Assembly: GCA_050732395.1 (NCBI GenBank)
Contig: JBOHQX010000332.1
Span: forward strand, 8,020 to 72,019
Source of the DNA: JBIOXB01 sp050732395
GTDB lineage: Bacteria; Zhuqueibacterota; Zhuqueibacteria; Zhuqueibacterales; Zhuqueibacteraceae
Length of the DNA stretch: 64,000 bases
Direction: 5' to 3'
Part shown: piece by piece, positions 44,381 through 52,869 of the stretch
Numbering within the stretch: the first letter of the stretch is position 1
Layout of the letters: each line of letters opens with the position of its first letter
Made by a program: the position numbers and the translations under genes
Notes under the pieces: generated by a model
What the model was told of the DNA's origin: nothing
Seen by the model: the letters and a program-made list of their open reading frames with translations, nothing else
Database searches by the model: none

Positions 44381-45613
44381 ATGAGTAGTGCCTTGAGATC
44401 GGCGCTTGCCCACTTCGAGCAACGCGACGGTGAAATCATCGTCGGCGGCATGCCCATCAGTCAGGTTGCCGCACGATACGGGACACCGCTTTATCTTTAC
44501 GACCGCGGCGTCCTCCATTGGCGGCACCGGATGCTGCGCGAGAAATTGCCCCCGGATCTGAAAATCTACTATGCCGTCAAGGCCAATCCTCATCACGAGG
44601 TTTTGCGCGAGCTCGGCGGTTTGTATGACGGCGTGGACGTTGCCTCGAAAGGCGAGATGGTCAAGGCGATGGCGGCCGGGATAGCGGCGGCGAAAATGAG
44701 CTTTGCCGGTCCCGGCAAAGGCCTCGACGAGCTGCGTTTCGCCGTTGAAAACGGCATCGGCACCATCAGCGTGGAGAGTGAAAGGGAGATCGAGCATCTC
44801 CGCCTTCTTGGTGAGCATTTCCAGAAGGAAGTGAGAGTCCTGATGCGGATCAATCCCGCATTCGAGCTTGCCAAATCCGGTATGAAAATGGGAGGCGGGG
44901 CCAAAGCTTTCGGCATGGACAGCGAACTGATTCCCGCGTTGCTGCAGCGCTGGCGAGGCGACCAACACGTCAAAGTTGAAGGGATTCACATCTACGCCGG
45001 ATCACAGAATCTGAACGCCGATGCGATTCTGGAGGCATATCATAAAATTCTGGAGTATGCGATTGAGCTCGTTGCTGCCACTGATTTCCAGTTGCGCATC
45101 GTGAACCTCGGCGGCGGGCTGGGGATTTCGTATTTCGCAGGCGACGGCACATTGGATCTTGGCCGCATCGGCAACGGGTTGACGGAAATGCTGGCTCAGG
45201 CACGCCCGCGTCTTTCCCGCGCCGAATTTAGGATCGAGCTGGGCCGCTACATCATCGGCGAATGCGGACTCTATGTTTGTCGGGTCAGGTATCGCAAAGT
45301 ATCGCGCGGAGAAACTTTCCTGGTCCTGGACGGAGGCATGAACCATCATCTGGCCGCCTCGGGAAATTTTGGCCAAAGTTTCATCCGCCGGTCCATGCCG
45401 CTGACGGTTGCCAATCGTTTGAATGGCGCATTGGAAAAAGTCAACGTCGTCGGTCCGTTGTGCACGCCGTTGGACACCTTTGGGATGAATGTCGAGCTTC
45501 CCCATGCCGGGGAAAAAGATTTGATTGTAGTGATGAACTCTGGCGCTTATGGCTATTCTGCGAGCCCGCTCGGATTTTTAAGTCATGAAGCGCCCCATGA
45601 GGTGGTCTTGTAA
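44381..45613 (+). CDS. PLP-dependent decarboxylase, exosortase A-associated type
   Basis: 410 residues from the ATG at 44381. A fold type III (alanine racemase/diaminopimelate decarboxylase-like) enzyme: the PLP lysine is Lys67 in 'YYAVKANPH'. 'GVDVASKGEM', 'NLGGGLGISYF', 'ELGRYIIGECG' (PLP phosphate binding) and 'CTPLDTFG' follow. It resembles TIGR03099. Related enzymes such as BtrK of butirosin biosynthesis decarboxylate an amino acid while it is bound to an ACP, which suggests the same here because an ACP and ligase are in the same unit. This last point is inference. Confidence 0.9.
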   Translation: MSSALRSALAHFEQRDGEIIVGGMPISQVAARYGTPLYLYDRGVLHWRHRMLREKLPPDLKIYYAVKANPHHEVLRELGGLYDGVDVASKGEMVKAMAAGIAAAKMSFAGPGKGLDELRFAVENGIGTISVESEREIEHLRLLGEHFQKEVRVLMRINPAFELAKSGMKMGGGAKAFGMDSELIPALLQRWRGDQHVKVEGIHIYAGSQNLNADAILEAYHKILEYAIELVAATDFQLRIVNLGGGLGISYFAGDGTLDLGRIGNGLTEMLAQARPRLSRAEFRIELGRYIIGECGLYVCRVRYRKVSRGETFLVLDGGMNHHLAASGNFGQSFIRRSMPLTVANRLNGALEKVNVVGPLCTPLDTFGMNVELPHAGEKDLIVVMNSGAYGYSASPLGFLSHEAPHEVVL

Positions 45614-45632
45614 CAAGCGAGGCATTGACGTA

Positions 45633-46355
45633 ATGAAACAAAACTGTATTGTTTTGACAGGTGGCCTTACTGGAAGCTCCGTGTTGACGAGTTTGATTGC
45701 GAGGGCAGGCTATTGGACGGGAGACAATACCTTTAAGAAACAAGACTATGATACATATGAAAACCAGGAGTTAATTAAGCTGAACCGAAAACTCATTGAT
45801 GAATCAGGCTATAAAGGAAACTATATTATGGAGTTTGCCAATGAGCCGATAAGGCTGATCAGCGGAATGCATGAAAACATTGACCAACGCCCTTATGTCT
45901 CTTTCATGGAAAACTGCAATAATCACAGACCATGGGTATGGAAGGATCCGCGATTGTGGCTAACCATTCGGTTTTGGAAAAATTTTTTGGATTTGAATAC
46001 GGTGAAATTTATTCTTTTGACAAGAGATAATTTGCAGATGTGGATTTCAGCGACTTTGCGACGGCAGATCCAGAGCTATGAGTTCTGCAAGAATTGCTCA
46101 GATGGCATAGTACAATCCTTTATTGATTTTTGTGGAGAGAATAGCCAGCCTTATCTGCATCTTCTCTATGATGATTTGATTCTTCATCCTGAACCGACAA
46201 TAGCCAAACTGAATGAGCACCTAGATACTGAACTTGCACTTGAAGATCTTAGGACGGTCTATCGTAATCCATTGTACAAAATGCCAAGATCAACCGGTAA
46301 ATTCGTAAAGGCTGGTTTGATCTATTTAAAAAACTATTCGGTCAGGTATAAATGA
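45633..46355 (+). CDS. Sulfotransferase-like protein
   Basis: 240 residues from the ATG at 45633 (GAGG upstream). The N-terminal 'IVLTGGLTGSSVLTSLIARA' is a P-loop-like motif as used by PAPS-dependent sulfotransferases. 'VKFILLTRDNLQMWISAT' matches the 3'-phosphate-binding segment, and 'LHLLYDDLILHPEPTIAKL' is also family-like. It would transfer sulfate to the glycan, although other acceptors are possible. Base composition drops sharply relative to the previous gene, suggesting recent acquisition. Confidence 0.75.
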   Translation: MKQNCIVLTGGLTGSSVLTSLIARAGYWTGDNTFKKQDYDTYENQELIKLNRKLIDESGYKGNYIMEFANEPIRLISGMHENIDQRPYVSFMENCNNHRPWVWKDPRLWLTIRFWKNFLDLNTVKFILLTRDNLQMWISATLRRQIQSYEFCKNCSDGIVQSFIDFCGENSQPYLHLLYDDLILHPEPTIAKLNEHLDTELALEDLRTVYRNPLYKMPRSTGKFVKAGLIYLKNYSVRYK

Positions 46356-46373
46356 GCATCATGGAGCAGCTTT

Positions 46374-47798
46374 ATGATCCAAATCAAAGTCATTAGAAAT
46401 ATTGACGAAGTTAACGCTCGGCTGCCGCAATGTCATGAATTAGCGCAGCGTGTTGGCAGTACATTGCCTTTCCACCAACTTGAAATGCCGCTGTTGTGGT
46501 GGAAGCATTTTGGCGGAGATAAAAGCATAGACTTTGGCCAGCTACGTGGGCGAAATTTTTGGGGGCTACAGAGTTGGATTGAGGAATTTTGCTTACTCAT
46601 TGCCGAGGACGAGGACGGAATTTGTGGCGTCGTTCCTCTCGTCTCGATTGTTGCAAAAATGGGGCGGAATTCCCCAAACGTTCGTCTGCTAACTTTTGCA
46701 GGAGATTCGGTTTTAATCGCCTATCAAGATTTGTTAGTGGCACCGAAAAATCAACAAGAAGTGATCACCACACTCCTTGATGCGATGGTGAAGTTAACGC
46801 AGGAGAACCACGATCTATTGTTTTTAGGGTACGTTCCTGAAAGCTCACCGAATCTACCAGGTCTACGGCATGCGTTGACGCTTCATCTTCAAAATGGCTG
46901 GCTTGGCGGAGAAACCCTGAACCAACGTCGAGGCGGGGTTTATCCGTGGACGGTGGCGGCATTGCTTTCTTCCTGCAGAAAGCTACAAACGATTCTTGGC
47001 ACGACGCATTCGGCTCAACCCGATCTCACCGATCTCATTACCAAGCTTGAGAGGTTGGCGCCGGAAGCCCTGCTTTTTTCGCGAACGCGCCTCACCTTGG
47101 AAGCCCAAATTAAAGGAATCGTAGAGCGCTTACGTGACGAAAGGGAAGCGCAACCGGAAATCAATGTTGTGATCCAGTTGCTCACTCCGCTTATCATTCC
47201 TTATCCCTATATAAAACTTCCCAGGGATCGCGAAAGTTATCTTAAAAGCCTTAGCAGAGAAACGCGCCGTTATTTTCGCCGCTATGGAGAACGTTTTAAG
47301 GAAGAAGGCGGATTTTTTGAGAAAATTGATTCTCTAAAGTTGACCAATCAGGATATTGATGACTATCTCAATCTTCATGCGGTGCGCTGGCAGAGTGATT
47401 CTGCGGCCGTCAACGATATGACGCTGGGCTTCCATCGGGAATTGACCCTCAACATGGTCAAAACCGGCCAGTTTTGCCTTTTTTTTGCCAATCACAAAGG
47501 GCGACGTATAGCAACACACTCTTGTTTTGATATAAACGCGAGGCGGGAAGGGTATTTCACAGGGCGCGATCCAACTGCGGATGAAGTGCGCGCCGGCCGT
47601 TTGCTCTATTTGGAAACCATTCTCGATGCAATAGATCAAGGCTTCACGGTTTACGATTTGGGTTACGGCGGTGACGCCTACAAAATGAGTTTTGCTGACG
47701 CCGCTGCAAATGTTTCGCATTTTGTGCTCGCGCCGAACGGTCGCATGCCTGATCTGGAGAAACTCTTCTCGAAGTATGAATACGTAGCTTTGGCCTAA
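46374..47798 (+). CDS. GNAT-fold protein (BioF2/CelD-like acetyltransferase)
   Basis: 474 residues. The C-terminal half (about 270-440) carries the acetyltransferase-6/BioF2 pattern: 'KSLSRETRRYFRRYGER', 'FDINARREGYFTGRDPTADE' and 'FTVYDLGYGGDAYKMSFAD'. The N-terminal half resembles the first domain of FemAB/CelD-like proteins, with an unusual spacer of about 90 residues between the halves (about 180-275). It probably modifies EPS with an acyl or aminoacyl group; the donor is unknown. No signal peptide. Confidence 0.75.
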   Translation: MIQIKVIRNIDEVNARLPQCHELAQRVGSTLPFHQLEMPLLWWKHFGGDKSIDFGQLRGRNFWGLQSWIEEFCLLIAEDEDGICGVVPLVSIVAKMGRNSPNVRLLTFAGDSVLIAYQDLLVAPKNQQEVITTLLDAMVKLTQENHDLLFLGYVPESSPNLPGLRHALTLHLQNGWLGGETLNQRRGGVYPWTVAALLSSCRKLQTILGTTHSAQPDLTDLITKLERLAPEALLFSRTRLTLEAQIKGIVERLRDEREAQPEINVVIQLLTPLIIPYPYIKLPRDRESYLKSLSRETRRYFRRYGERFKEEGGFFEKIDSLKLTNQDIDDYLNLHAVRWQSDSAAVNDMTLGFHRELTLNMVKTGQFCLFFANHKGRRIATHSCFDINARREGYFTGRDPTADEVRAGRLLYLETILDAIDQGFTVYDLGYGGDAYKMSFADAAANVSHFVLAPNGRMPDLEKLFSKYEYVALA

Positions 47799-47816
47799 TT
47801 CCGTAGTCACCGATCT

Positions 47817-49238
47817 ATGATAGAAAAGATGGCAGATCAAAATCTGGCTTTGTGGGAGAATTATGGGAAAAACGTCTTAATGATGGTGCCTTACTTCGAT
47901 ACCATTATTGTTAAGACAGAAGGCCTTTATTATTTCGATGCGAATAACAGAAAAATTTTGGACTTCAACGGTGGGGCGGTTTGTTCTTTGTTGGGACACA
48001 ATCATCCCAAGCTGTCACAGCGTTTAAAGCAGCAGCTGGATGTCGCCATTCACACCGGAGTGGCTTACCTCAGCTTGGCATTCATGGAAGCGGCGAAGAA
48101 ATTGTCCGAGATTCTGCCCGGGAATTTGGATCGCGTAGCGCTTTTCTCGACGGGCGCAGAAGCCAACGAGATTGCCATCAAAATGGCAAAGGTTTATACC
48201 CAAAGAACTGGCGTGATGGGGTTCGATCAAGGCCACCTTGGCGCAACGCATTTGTTAAATCAAATTGGATCCTTCAACCGCGGTAAGGCTTCGGCCCAGC
48301 CTTTGATAGGTGATATTCATACCGTTATGACGCCGGATTGTGCGCATTGTCCGGTTAAGTCCAAATATCCGCAATGTGATTTTTTGTGCCTGAAGAAATC
48401 AACGAAGAAATTGGGACGGCGTTTGAAGAATATCGCTGCAATGCTGGTCGAACCAATCTTGCCCAATGCTGGAGTGGTGGTCCCCCCACCGGGTTATTTC
48501 AAGGCGCTCAAAAGCGTGCTCGACAAGTACGGTATTCTGCTGATTGTGGATGAGGCAAAGACGGCCTTTGGCAGAACCGGCAAATGGTTCGCGATCGAGC
48601 ATCACGACGTGACGCCAGATATTTTGGTGTGCTCCAAAACTGCTGGCGGCGGTTATCCGGTATCGATTGTGGCTGCGCATGCGCAGGTGGAAGACACGAT
48701 AATCGCGCACAAATTTCATCATGTTACCTCGCACATGAATGATCCATTAGGCGCGGAGGCGATCTCCGCGGTGATCGACATCGTTCGGGAAGAAAATCTG
48801 TTGCAAAACGCCGAAGAGCAGGGAAATTACCTACTGGCGTCTCTGAAAAATGTGCAAGCGGAATATCCCCAAATAATCGGTGATATACGCGGCCAGGCCC
48901 TCATGGTCGGTATTGAGATAAAGTGTTTTGATAACGAAGGCGCGCACCAACTCGGCTATCGCCTGGCTTATTGTTTGATTGAAGACGGTCTAAATGTCAA
49001 TTGGTTTTCATCAAACGTTCTGATCATGGAACCGCCGTTAACGATCACAAGAGCTGACATCGATAGCGGTATTCAGATTCTCAGGAATGCGATTCAAAAG
49101 GTCATGAACGACAAGAACAAGAATAAAGCCATATTCAAAAAGAATGCAAAATCTCGTCATTTTGCCGAGATGTTGATGAAAAAACCCGATTTCAAAACTA
49201 GGGTACTGACCAAGCTTGGATTCAAGCACACATTATGA
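47817..49238 (+). CDS. Class III PLP-dependent aminotransferase
   Basis: 473 residues. Motifs are 'DFNGGAVCSLLGHNHPKL', 'LFSTGAEANEIAIKMAK', 'LLIVDEAKTAFGRTG' (Asp245) and the PLP lysine Lys274 in 'CSKTAGGGYPV'. A four-cysteine insertion ('CAHCPVKSKYPQCDFLC') also occurs in other omega-aminotransferases. It would move an amino group between an omega-amino acid or amine and a keto acid, perhaps making an amine building block for the ACP modules. The C-terminal 40 residues are Lys-rich. ATG at 47817 is used; 47829 is also possible. Confidence 0.88.
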   Translation: MIEKMADQNLALWENYGKNVLMMVPYFDTIIVKTEGLYYFDANNRKILDFNGGAVCSLLGHNHPKLSQRLKQQLDVAIHTGVAYLSLAFMEAAKKLSEILPGNLDRVALFSTGAEANEIAIKMAKVYTQRTGVMGFDQGHLGATHLLNQIGSFNRGKASAQPLIGDIHTVMTPDCAHCPVKSKYPQCDFLCLKKSTKKLGRRLKNIAAMLVEPILPNAGVVVPPPGYFKALKSVLDKYGILLIVDEAKTAFGRTGKWFAIEHHDVTPDILVCSKTAGGGYPVSIVAAHAQVEDTIIAHKFHHVTSHMNDPLGAEAISAVIDIVREENLLQNAEEQGNYLLASLKNVQAEYPQIIGDIRGQALMVGIEIKCFDNEGAHQLGYRLAYCLIEDGLNVNWFSSNVLIMEPPLTITRADIDSGIQILRNAIQKVMNDKNKNKAIFKKNAKSRHFAEMLMKKPDFKTRVLTKLGFKHTL

Positions 49239-49516
49239 CTGGGGCATTCGACTAAACCGACACGCATTTCCAATTCAGGCGCTGATGCAAGTGCACTTGA
49301 GTAACGATTGTCTCTACGCCGGCAGGATGCCGTCACGTGCAGCAAATACGTTTGCGCAGATTGCGTACCATATCCCTCCGATGGTCGTGAGCGGAATTTA
49401 ATTTCGAACGCATAAATTGGTGCACTACTTGCTGGCATTTGTTTGTGCGCCAATTGTCCTGACCATCCAGCTGCAGGCACTCATCGGATCATTTGAAAAA
49501 ACCGGTAAAGCTCACC
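49239..49516 (+). other. Intergenic region upstream of the secreted-protein block
   Basis: About 280 bases without a convincing gene, although a short frame (49216-49401) is open. It contains the candidate sigma-54 promoter listed separately and marks the change from biosynthetic enzymes to secreted proteins. No terminator hairpin was found after the aminotransferase gene. Confidence 0.4.
49417..49433 (+). promoter_or_regulatory. Candidate sigma-54 (-24/-12) promoter
   Basis: TTGG at 49417-49420 and TTGCT at 49429-49433 give the GG-N10-GC spacing of sigma-54 promoters; the -12 half matches TTGCW fully and the -24 half keeps TGG but not CACG. The predicted transcript would start near 49444, about 70 bases before the ATG of the secreted-protein gene at 49517. 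The presence of a PrsR-type sigma-54 activator in the same locus supports it. Confidence 0.45.
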
Positions 49517-52500
49517 ATGCGAAAAAAATTTCTTCCAGCGGCTAGCCTTGTTCTCTTTCTGCTACAGAATTCCGCAATAGCGCAGGGGCCCAACAAATAT
49601 CATTGGTACTACTACATCATTGATCGCGCCAAGCCCGTCGGCGCTTATACCACCCTCTTATATGATAAGAAAGGTCAACCAAACATTGGATACTGCGGCG
49701 CGAATGAAAGAGGGCCTTTGAAATTTGCCCGTTTTGACGGTGTAAACTGGCAAATTACGACTGTCGATCCCGTCTGCCAGGGCCGCACGAAAATGGCGTT
49801 GGATCCCACGGATAAGCCTCATTTTGTTTACGGCGTTGATGATCAGTCAAAAGTTATGTTGGCTTCGTATAACGATGACGGGTGGACAATTAGAACCATT
49901 GATTCAACGCCATATCGCGGCGAGGCGGGTTATGACAGAGCCATTCAAGTGGATGCACGGGGCCGCATTCATATTTGCTATGGGATCGTTTACCCAATCG
50001 GCAATCAATTATTCCACCAAATGACCTACACTTTTTTTGATAATGGAAGCTTCGGGCCTCCTACACGCCTTGACACTGTCAGGCACTTCGGCAAATGGAA
50101 TTCTATGGTGCTTGATACATTGGGTCGTCCCACGGTTGCATATTACGCCACAAGTTTGGCTGATCTCGCTTTTGCCTATCTAGATTCCAATCGATGGGTG
50201 CTTGACAACATTGATCACGACCGCTACGCTAACGATCAAGGCTACTATCCTTCCATCAAATGTGACAAACAGAATAATTTTTTCATCAGTTTTCAAAACC
50301 AGACGACGAGAATGCTGCGTTTGGCCTACGGAAATAGCGGCGCGTGGCAGATGGAGGATATTGTCGCCCTGAATGGCTGGACGACCTTCACGAGCCCGAA
50401 CCCTCTCGCCTTGGATGAAGAGGAAAATCCCTACGTAGCCTTCCACGATTATGAAAACGGCGATCTGAAGCTGGCGTATAAAGCCCAGAATGCCTGGCAC
50501 ATAGAAACGGTCGATTCGACTGGTCGAGTCGGAGAGCATGCTTCCTTAGTCATCAACCCGGAAGGCATGCCGGCCATCAGCTATTATGACTCAACCCAGG
50601 GTTTCTTACGCCTGGCAGTCGGGAGCTTGACGCCGCCGCCGGACACCGATGGCGATCTGATCGCCGACTATATCGAGCGCAGCAACGGATCCGATGAACG
50701 GGATGTCGACACCGATGATGACGGTCTGGCTGATGGTGAGGAAGATTCAAATCACAACGGTTTGGCGGATGCGAATGAAACAGATCCGACCAAAGGCGAC
50801 ACCGATGGCGATGGAATTCTGGACGGCGTCGAGCTGGGGCGCACAACCGGAGTGCCCGCTGCGCCGGGGATGAAAGGCACCGATCTTTCTCGTTTTCGCA
50901 GCGATGCTGATCCCAGCACCAATACCAATCCATACCTATCTGATACGGATGGCGACGGGCTGGGCGATGGCGGAGAGGATCGCAATCTCAATGGCCGCGT
51001 GGACTCGGATGAGAGTGATCCGAATGACCCTGATACGGACGGCGATCAATTGGCCGACGGCGTTGAAGTACGGCGTAACTTGTCGCCGCTAGATCTCGAC
51101 TCTGACGATGACGGCCTCGCCGATGGCGAAGAAGACAAAAATTTTAACGCCGTTCTCGAGGTTGGGGAAACCGACCCGGGCCGTGCCGATACGGACGGCG
51201 AGGGTATTGCCGACGGCATCGAGCTTGGCGTGATCAACCCGCTGGCAGATCCGGATGGTGGAGGAAAACTGTTTGCCACGGATCTCAGCAAATTCCGGCC
51301 CGATGCCGACCCGGCAACCACGACGGATCCACTCCGTCCTGACACGGACAGCGACGGGCGAAAGGACGGGGAGGAGGACCAAAATCGCAACGGTCGTCTT
51401 GACGCTGGTGAGACCAACCCGCTGAATGCCGATTCCGACGGCGACGGAAATCGTGACGGCACGGAAATCTCCGCCGCAACCGATCCGCTCGATCTGGATT
51501 CTGATGACGACGGGCTGGCCGATGGTGTTGAGGATACAAATAAGAACGGTGTGGTAGATGCCGGCGAAACCTCGCCGAGGCTGTTTGATACCGATGGCGA
51601 CGGCGTGAGCGACGGAGTGGAAGCCGGCGTCGCGACCGGCATAGCTGATCCGGATGGAAATGGGCCATTGCGTGGCTCGGCGCCTGCCATATTTGTGTCT
51701 GATGTCGATCCTGCCACCAACTCGAATCCGCTGTTATGGGATACCGATGGTGATGGCTTGTCCGATGGCGAGGAAGATGCCAACCGCAATGGCGCCGTCG
51801 ATACGGGCGAGACGCATTTCCTCAGAGCAGACACCGACGCGGATGGGCTGTCCGATGGCGACGAAAAAAGCTTTCTGAGCGACCCCCGTGACCCGCGCAG
51901 CAAGGCAGAGATTCCCACGCTTTTTAAAGACGATTTCAAATCGTCCGCTTTACGAGGCTGGACGGTCGTAGATGAAGGCAACTTCGATGCTCCCTCAGAT
52001 TGGTTGACGTATGAAGGGAGTTTGATACAGGCGAGTAACATATGGGGCGGGAAAGACACGGCACTGGTAACCGATCCTCATAAGCCGGGTACATATATTG
52101 TGTTGAACAATCTCGAGGGCTCGAATTACAAATTCAAGTTCAAAATGCGCTCGAGTGATGACGATGAACTGGGGGCAATGTTTCAGTACCGCGACCGGAA
52201 CAACTACTACCGTTTCTCGATGAATCGCGAGCGGCAGTTTTTGCGCATCACCAAGATCGTGCAGGGTGTGGCACAGGTCATAACCTGGCAGCAGTTCTCC
52301 TATCAGCCGGATCGCTACTACGACGTGGCGATTTACGTGGTCGACGGGCGGATACAGGTTTACCTCGACGGGCGCCGGATTCTCGATGTGCGGGATGGTG
52401 CCTTGAAAAATGGCAGCATAGCTTTTTATTGCTGGCGCAATTCGGGTGCTGCCTTTCGAGAGGTAATCATCTCCGGCCAGGGAAAGACTCTCGCTGTACA

Positions 52501-52846
52501 CGATCCCAATGATGATGTGGTCACTCCTGACGGCACTGCTATACGCCAATTCTCGCTTTCCCCGGCATACCCCAACCCGACTTCGGGAACGGCTTCGTTC
52601 GTGCTCCAGGCCCCATCGCAAGTGTTATTGCAATACAAAGTCTATGACTTGTTGGGCAAGACCGTCCGGGAGGTTGACGACGCGCAATATCCGGCCGGCT
52701 GGCATCAGATTGTTTGGAACGGAAGGAATGCCACGGGCGGGATTGTGCCGCCGGGGGTTTATTTCATGCGTATCGTGGTTGCAAAGGCCGGCAATCCCGC
52801 TCAAATATTGAGGAGCGAGATCAAAAAAATTGTGCGATTGCCGTAG
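49517..52846 (+). CDS. Large secreted protein: beta-propeller, thrombospondin type 3 repeats, LamG-like domain, FlgD-like sorting tail
   Basis: 1109 residues from the ATG at 49517. A signal peptide (1-23, ending 'SAIAQ') is followed by seven propeller-like repeats sharing a D-x-x-G-x-P-x-I-x-Y pattern ('LDPTDKPHFVYG', 'LDTLGRPTVAYY', 'INPEGMPAISYY'), about residues 30-375. About thirteen acidic calcium-binding repeats of the 'DTDGDGLSDGEEDANRNG' type fill 375-795. A LamG/DUF1080-like jelly-roll ('FKDDFKSSALRGWTVVDEG') spans 800-985. The tail ('AYPNPTSGTASF', 'YDLLGKTVREV', 'WNGRNATGG') is FlgD-like. It is probably a calcium-stabilised surface protein, possibly glycan-binding. A sigma-54-like site lies upstream. 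Confidence 0.88.
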   Translation: MRKKFLPAASLVLFLLQNSAIAQGPNKYHWYYYIIDRAKPVGAYTTLLYDKKGQPNIGYCGANERGPLKFARFDGVNWQITTVDPVCQGRTKMALDPTDKPHFVYGVDDQSKVMLASYNDDGWTIRTIDSTPYRGEAGYDRAIQVDARGRIHICYGIVYPIGNQLFHQMTYTFFDNGSFGPPTRLDTVRHFGKWNSMVLDTLGRPTVAYYATSLADLAFAYLDSNRWVLDNIDHDRYANDQGYYPSIKCDKQNNFFISFQNQTTRMLRLAYGNSGAWQMEDIVALNGWTTFTSPNPLALDEEENPYVAFHDYENGDLKLAYKAQNAWHIETVDSTGRVGEHASLVINPEGMPAISYYDSTQGFLRLAVGSLTPPPDTDGDLIADYIERSNGSDERDVDTDDDGLADGEEDSNHNGLADANETDPTKGDTDGDGILDGVELGRTTGVPAAPGMKGTDLSRFRSDADPSTNTNPYLSDTDGDGLGDGGEDRNLNGRVDSDESDPNDPDTDGDQLADGVEVRRNLSPLDLDSDDDGLADGEEDKNFNAVLEVGETDPGRADTDGEGIADGIELGVINPLADPDGGGKLFATDLSKFRPDADPATTTDPLRPDTDSDGRKDGEEDQNRNGRLDAGETNPLNADSDGDGNRDGTEISAATDPLDLDSDDDGLADGVEDTNKNGVVDAGETSPRLFDTDGDGVSDGVEAGVATGIADPDGNGPLRGSAPAIFVSDVDPATNSNPLLWDTDGDGLSDGEEDANRNGAVDTGETHFLRADTDADGLSDGDEKSFLSDPRDPRSKAEIPTLFKDDFKSSALRGWTVVDEGNFDAPSDWLTYEGSLIQASNIWGGKDTALVTDPHKPGTYIVLNNLEGSNYKFKFKMRSSDDDELGAMFQYRDRNNYYRFSMNRERQFLRITKIVQGVAQVITWQQFSYQPDRYYDVAIYVVDGRIQVYLDGRRILDVRDGALKNGSIAFYCWRNSGAAFREVIISGQGKTLAVHDPNDDVVTPDGTAIRQFSLSPAYPNPTSGTASFVLQAPSQVLLQYKVYDLLGKTVREVDDAQYPAGWHQIVWNGRNATGGIVPPGVYFMRIVVAKAGNPAQILRSEIKKIVRLP

Positions 52847-52869
52847 AATTTCTTATGGAGCGAACACAC

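Noticed and set aside
45633..49238. Mobile genetic element
   Set aside because: Composition shifts here, but no transposase, integrase, terminal repeat or target duplication is visible; only the possibility of transfer is kept as a finding.
50635..51900. DNA-level tandem repeat array
   Set aside because: The amino-acid repeats are clear, but codons and spacing vary, so this is a protein repeat domain rather than a recent DNA amplification.
51046..52059. 337-residue Ser/Pro-rich minus-strand frame
   Set aside because: It is the antisense of the repetitive GAT/GGC-rich thrombospondin type 3 coding region; the low complexity comes from the repeats.
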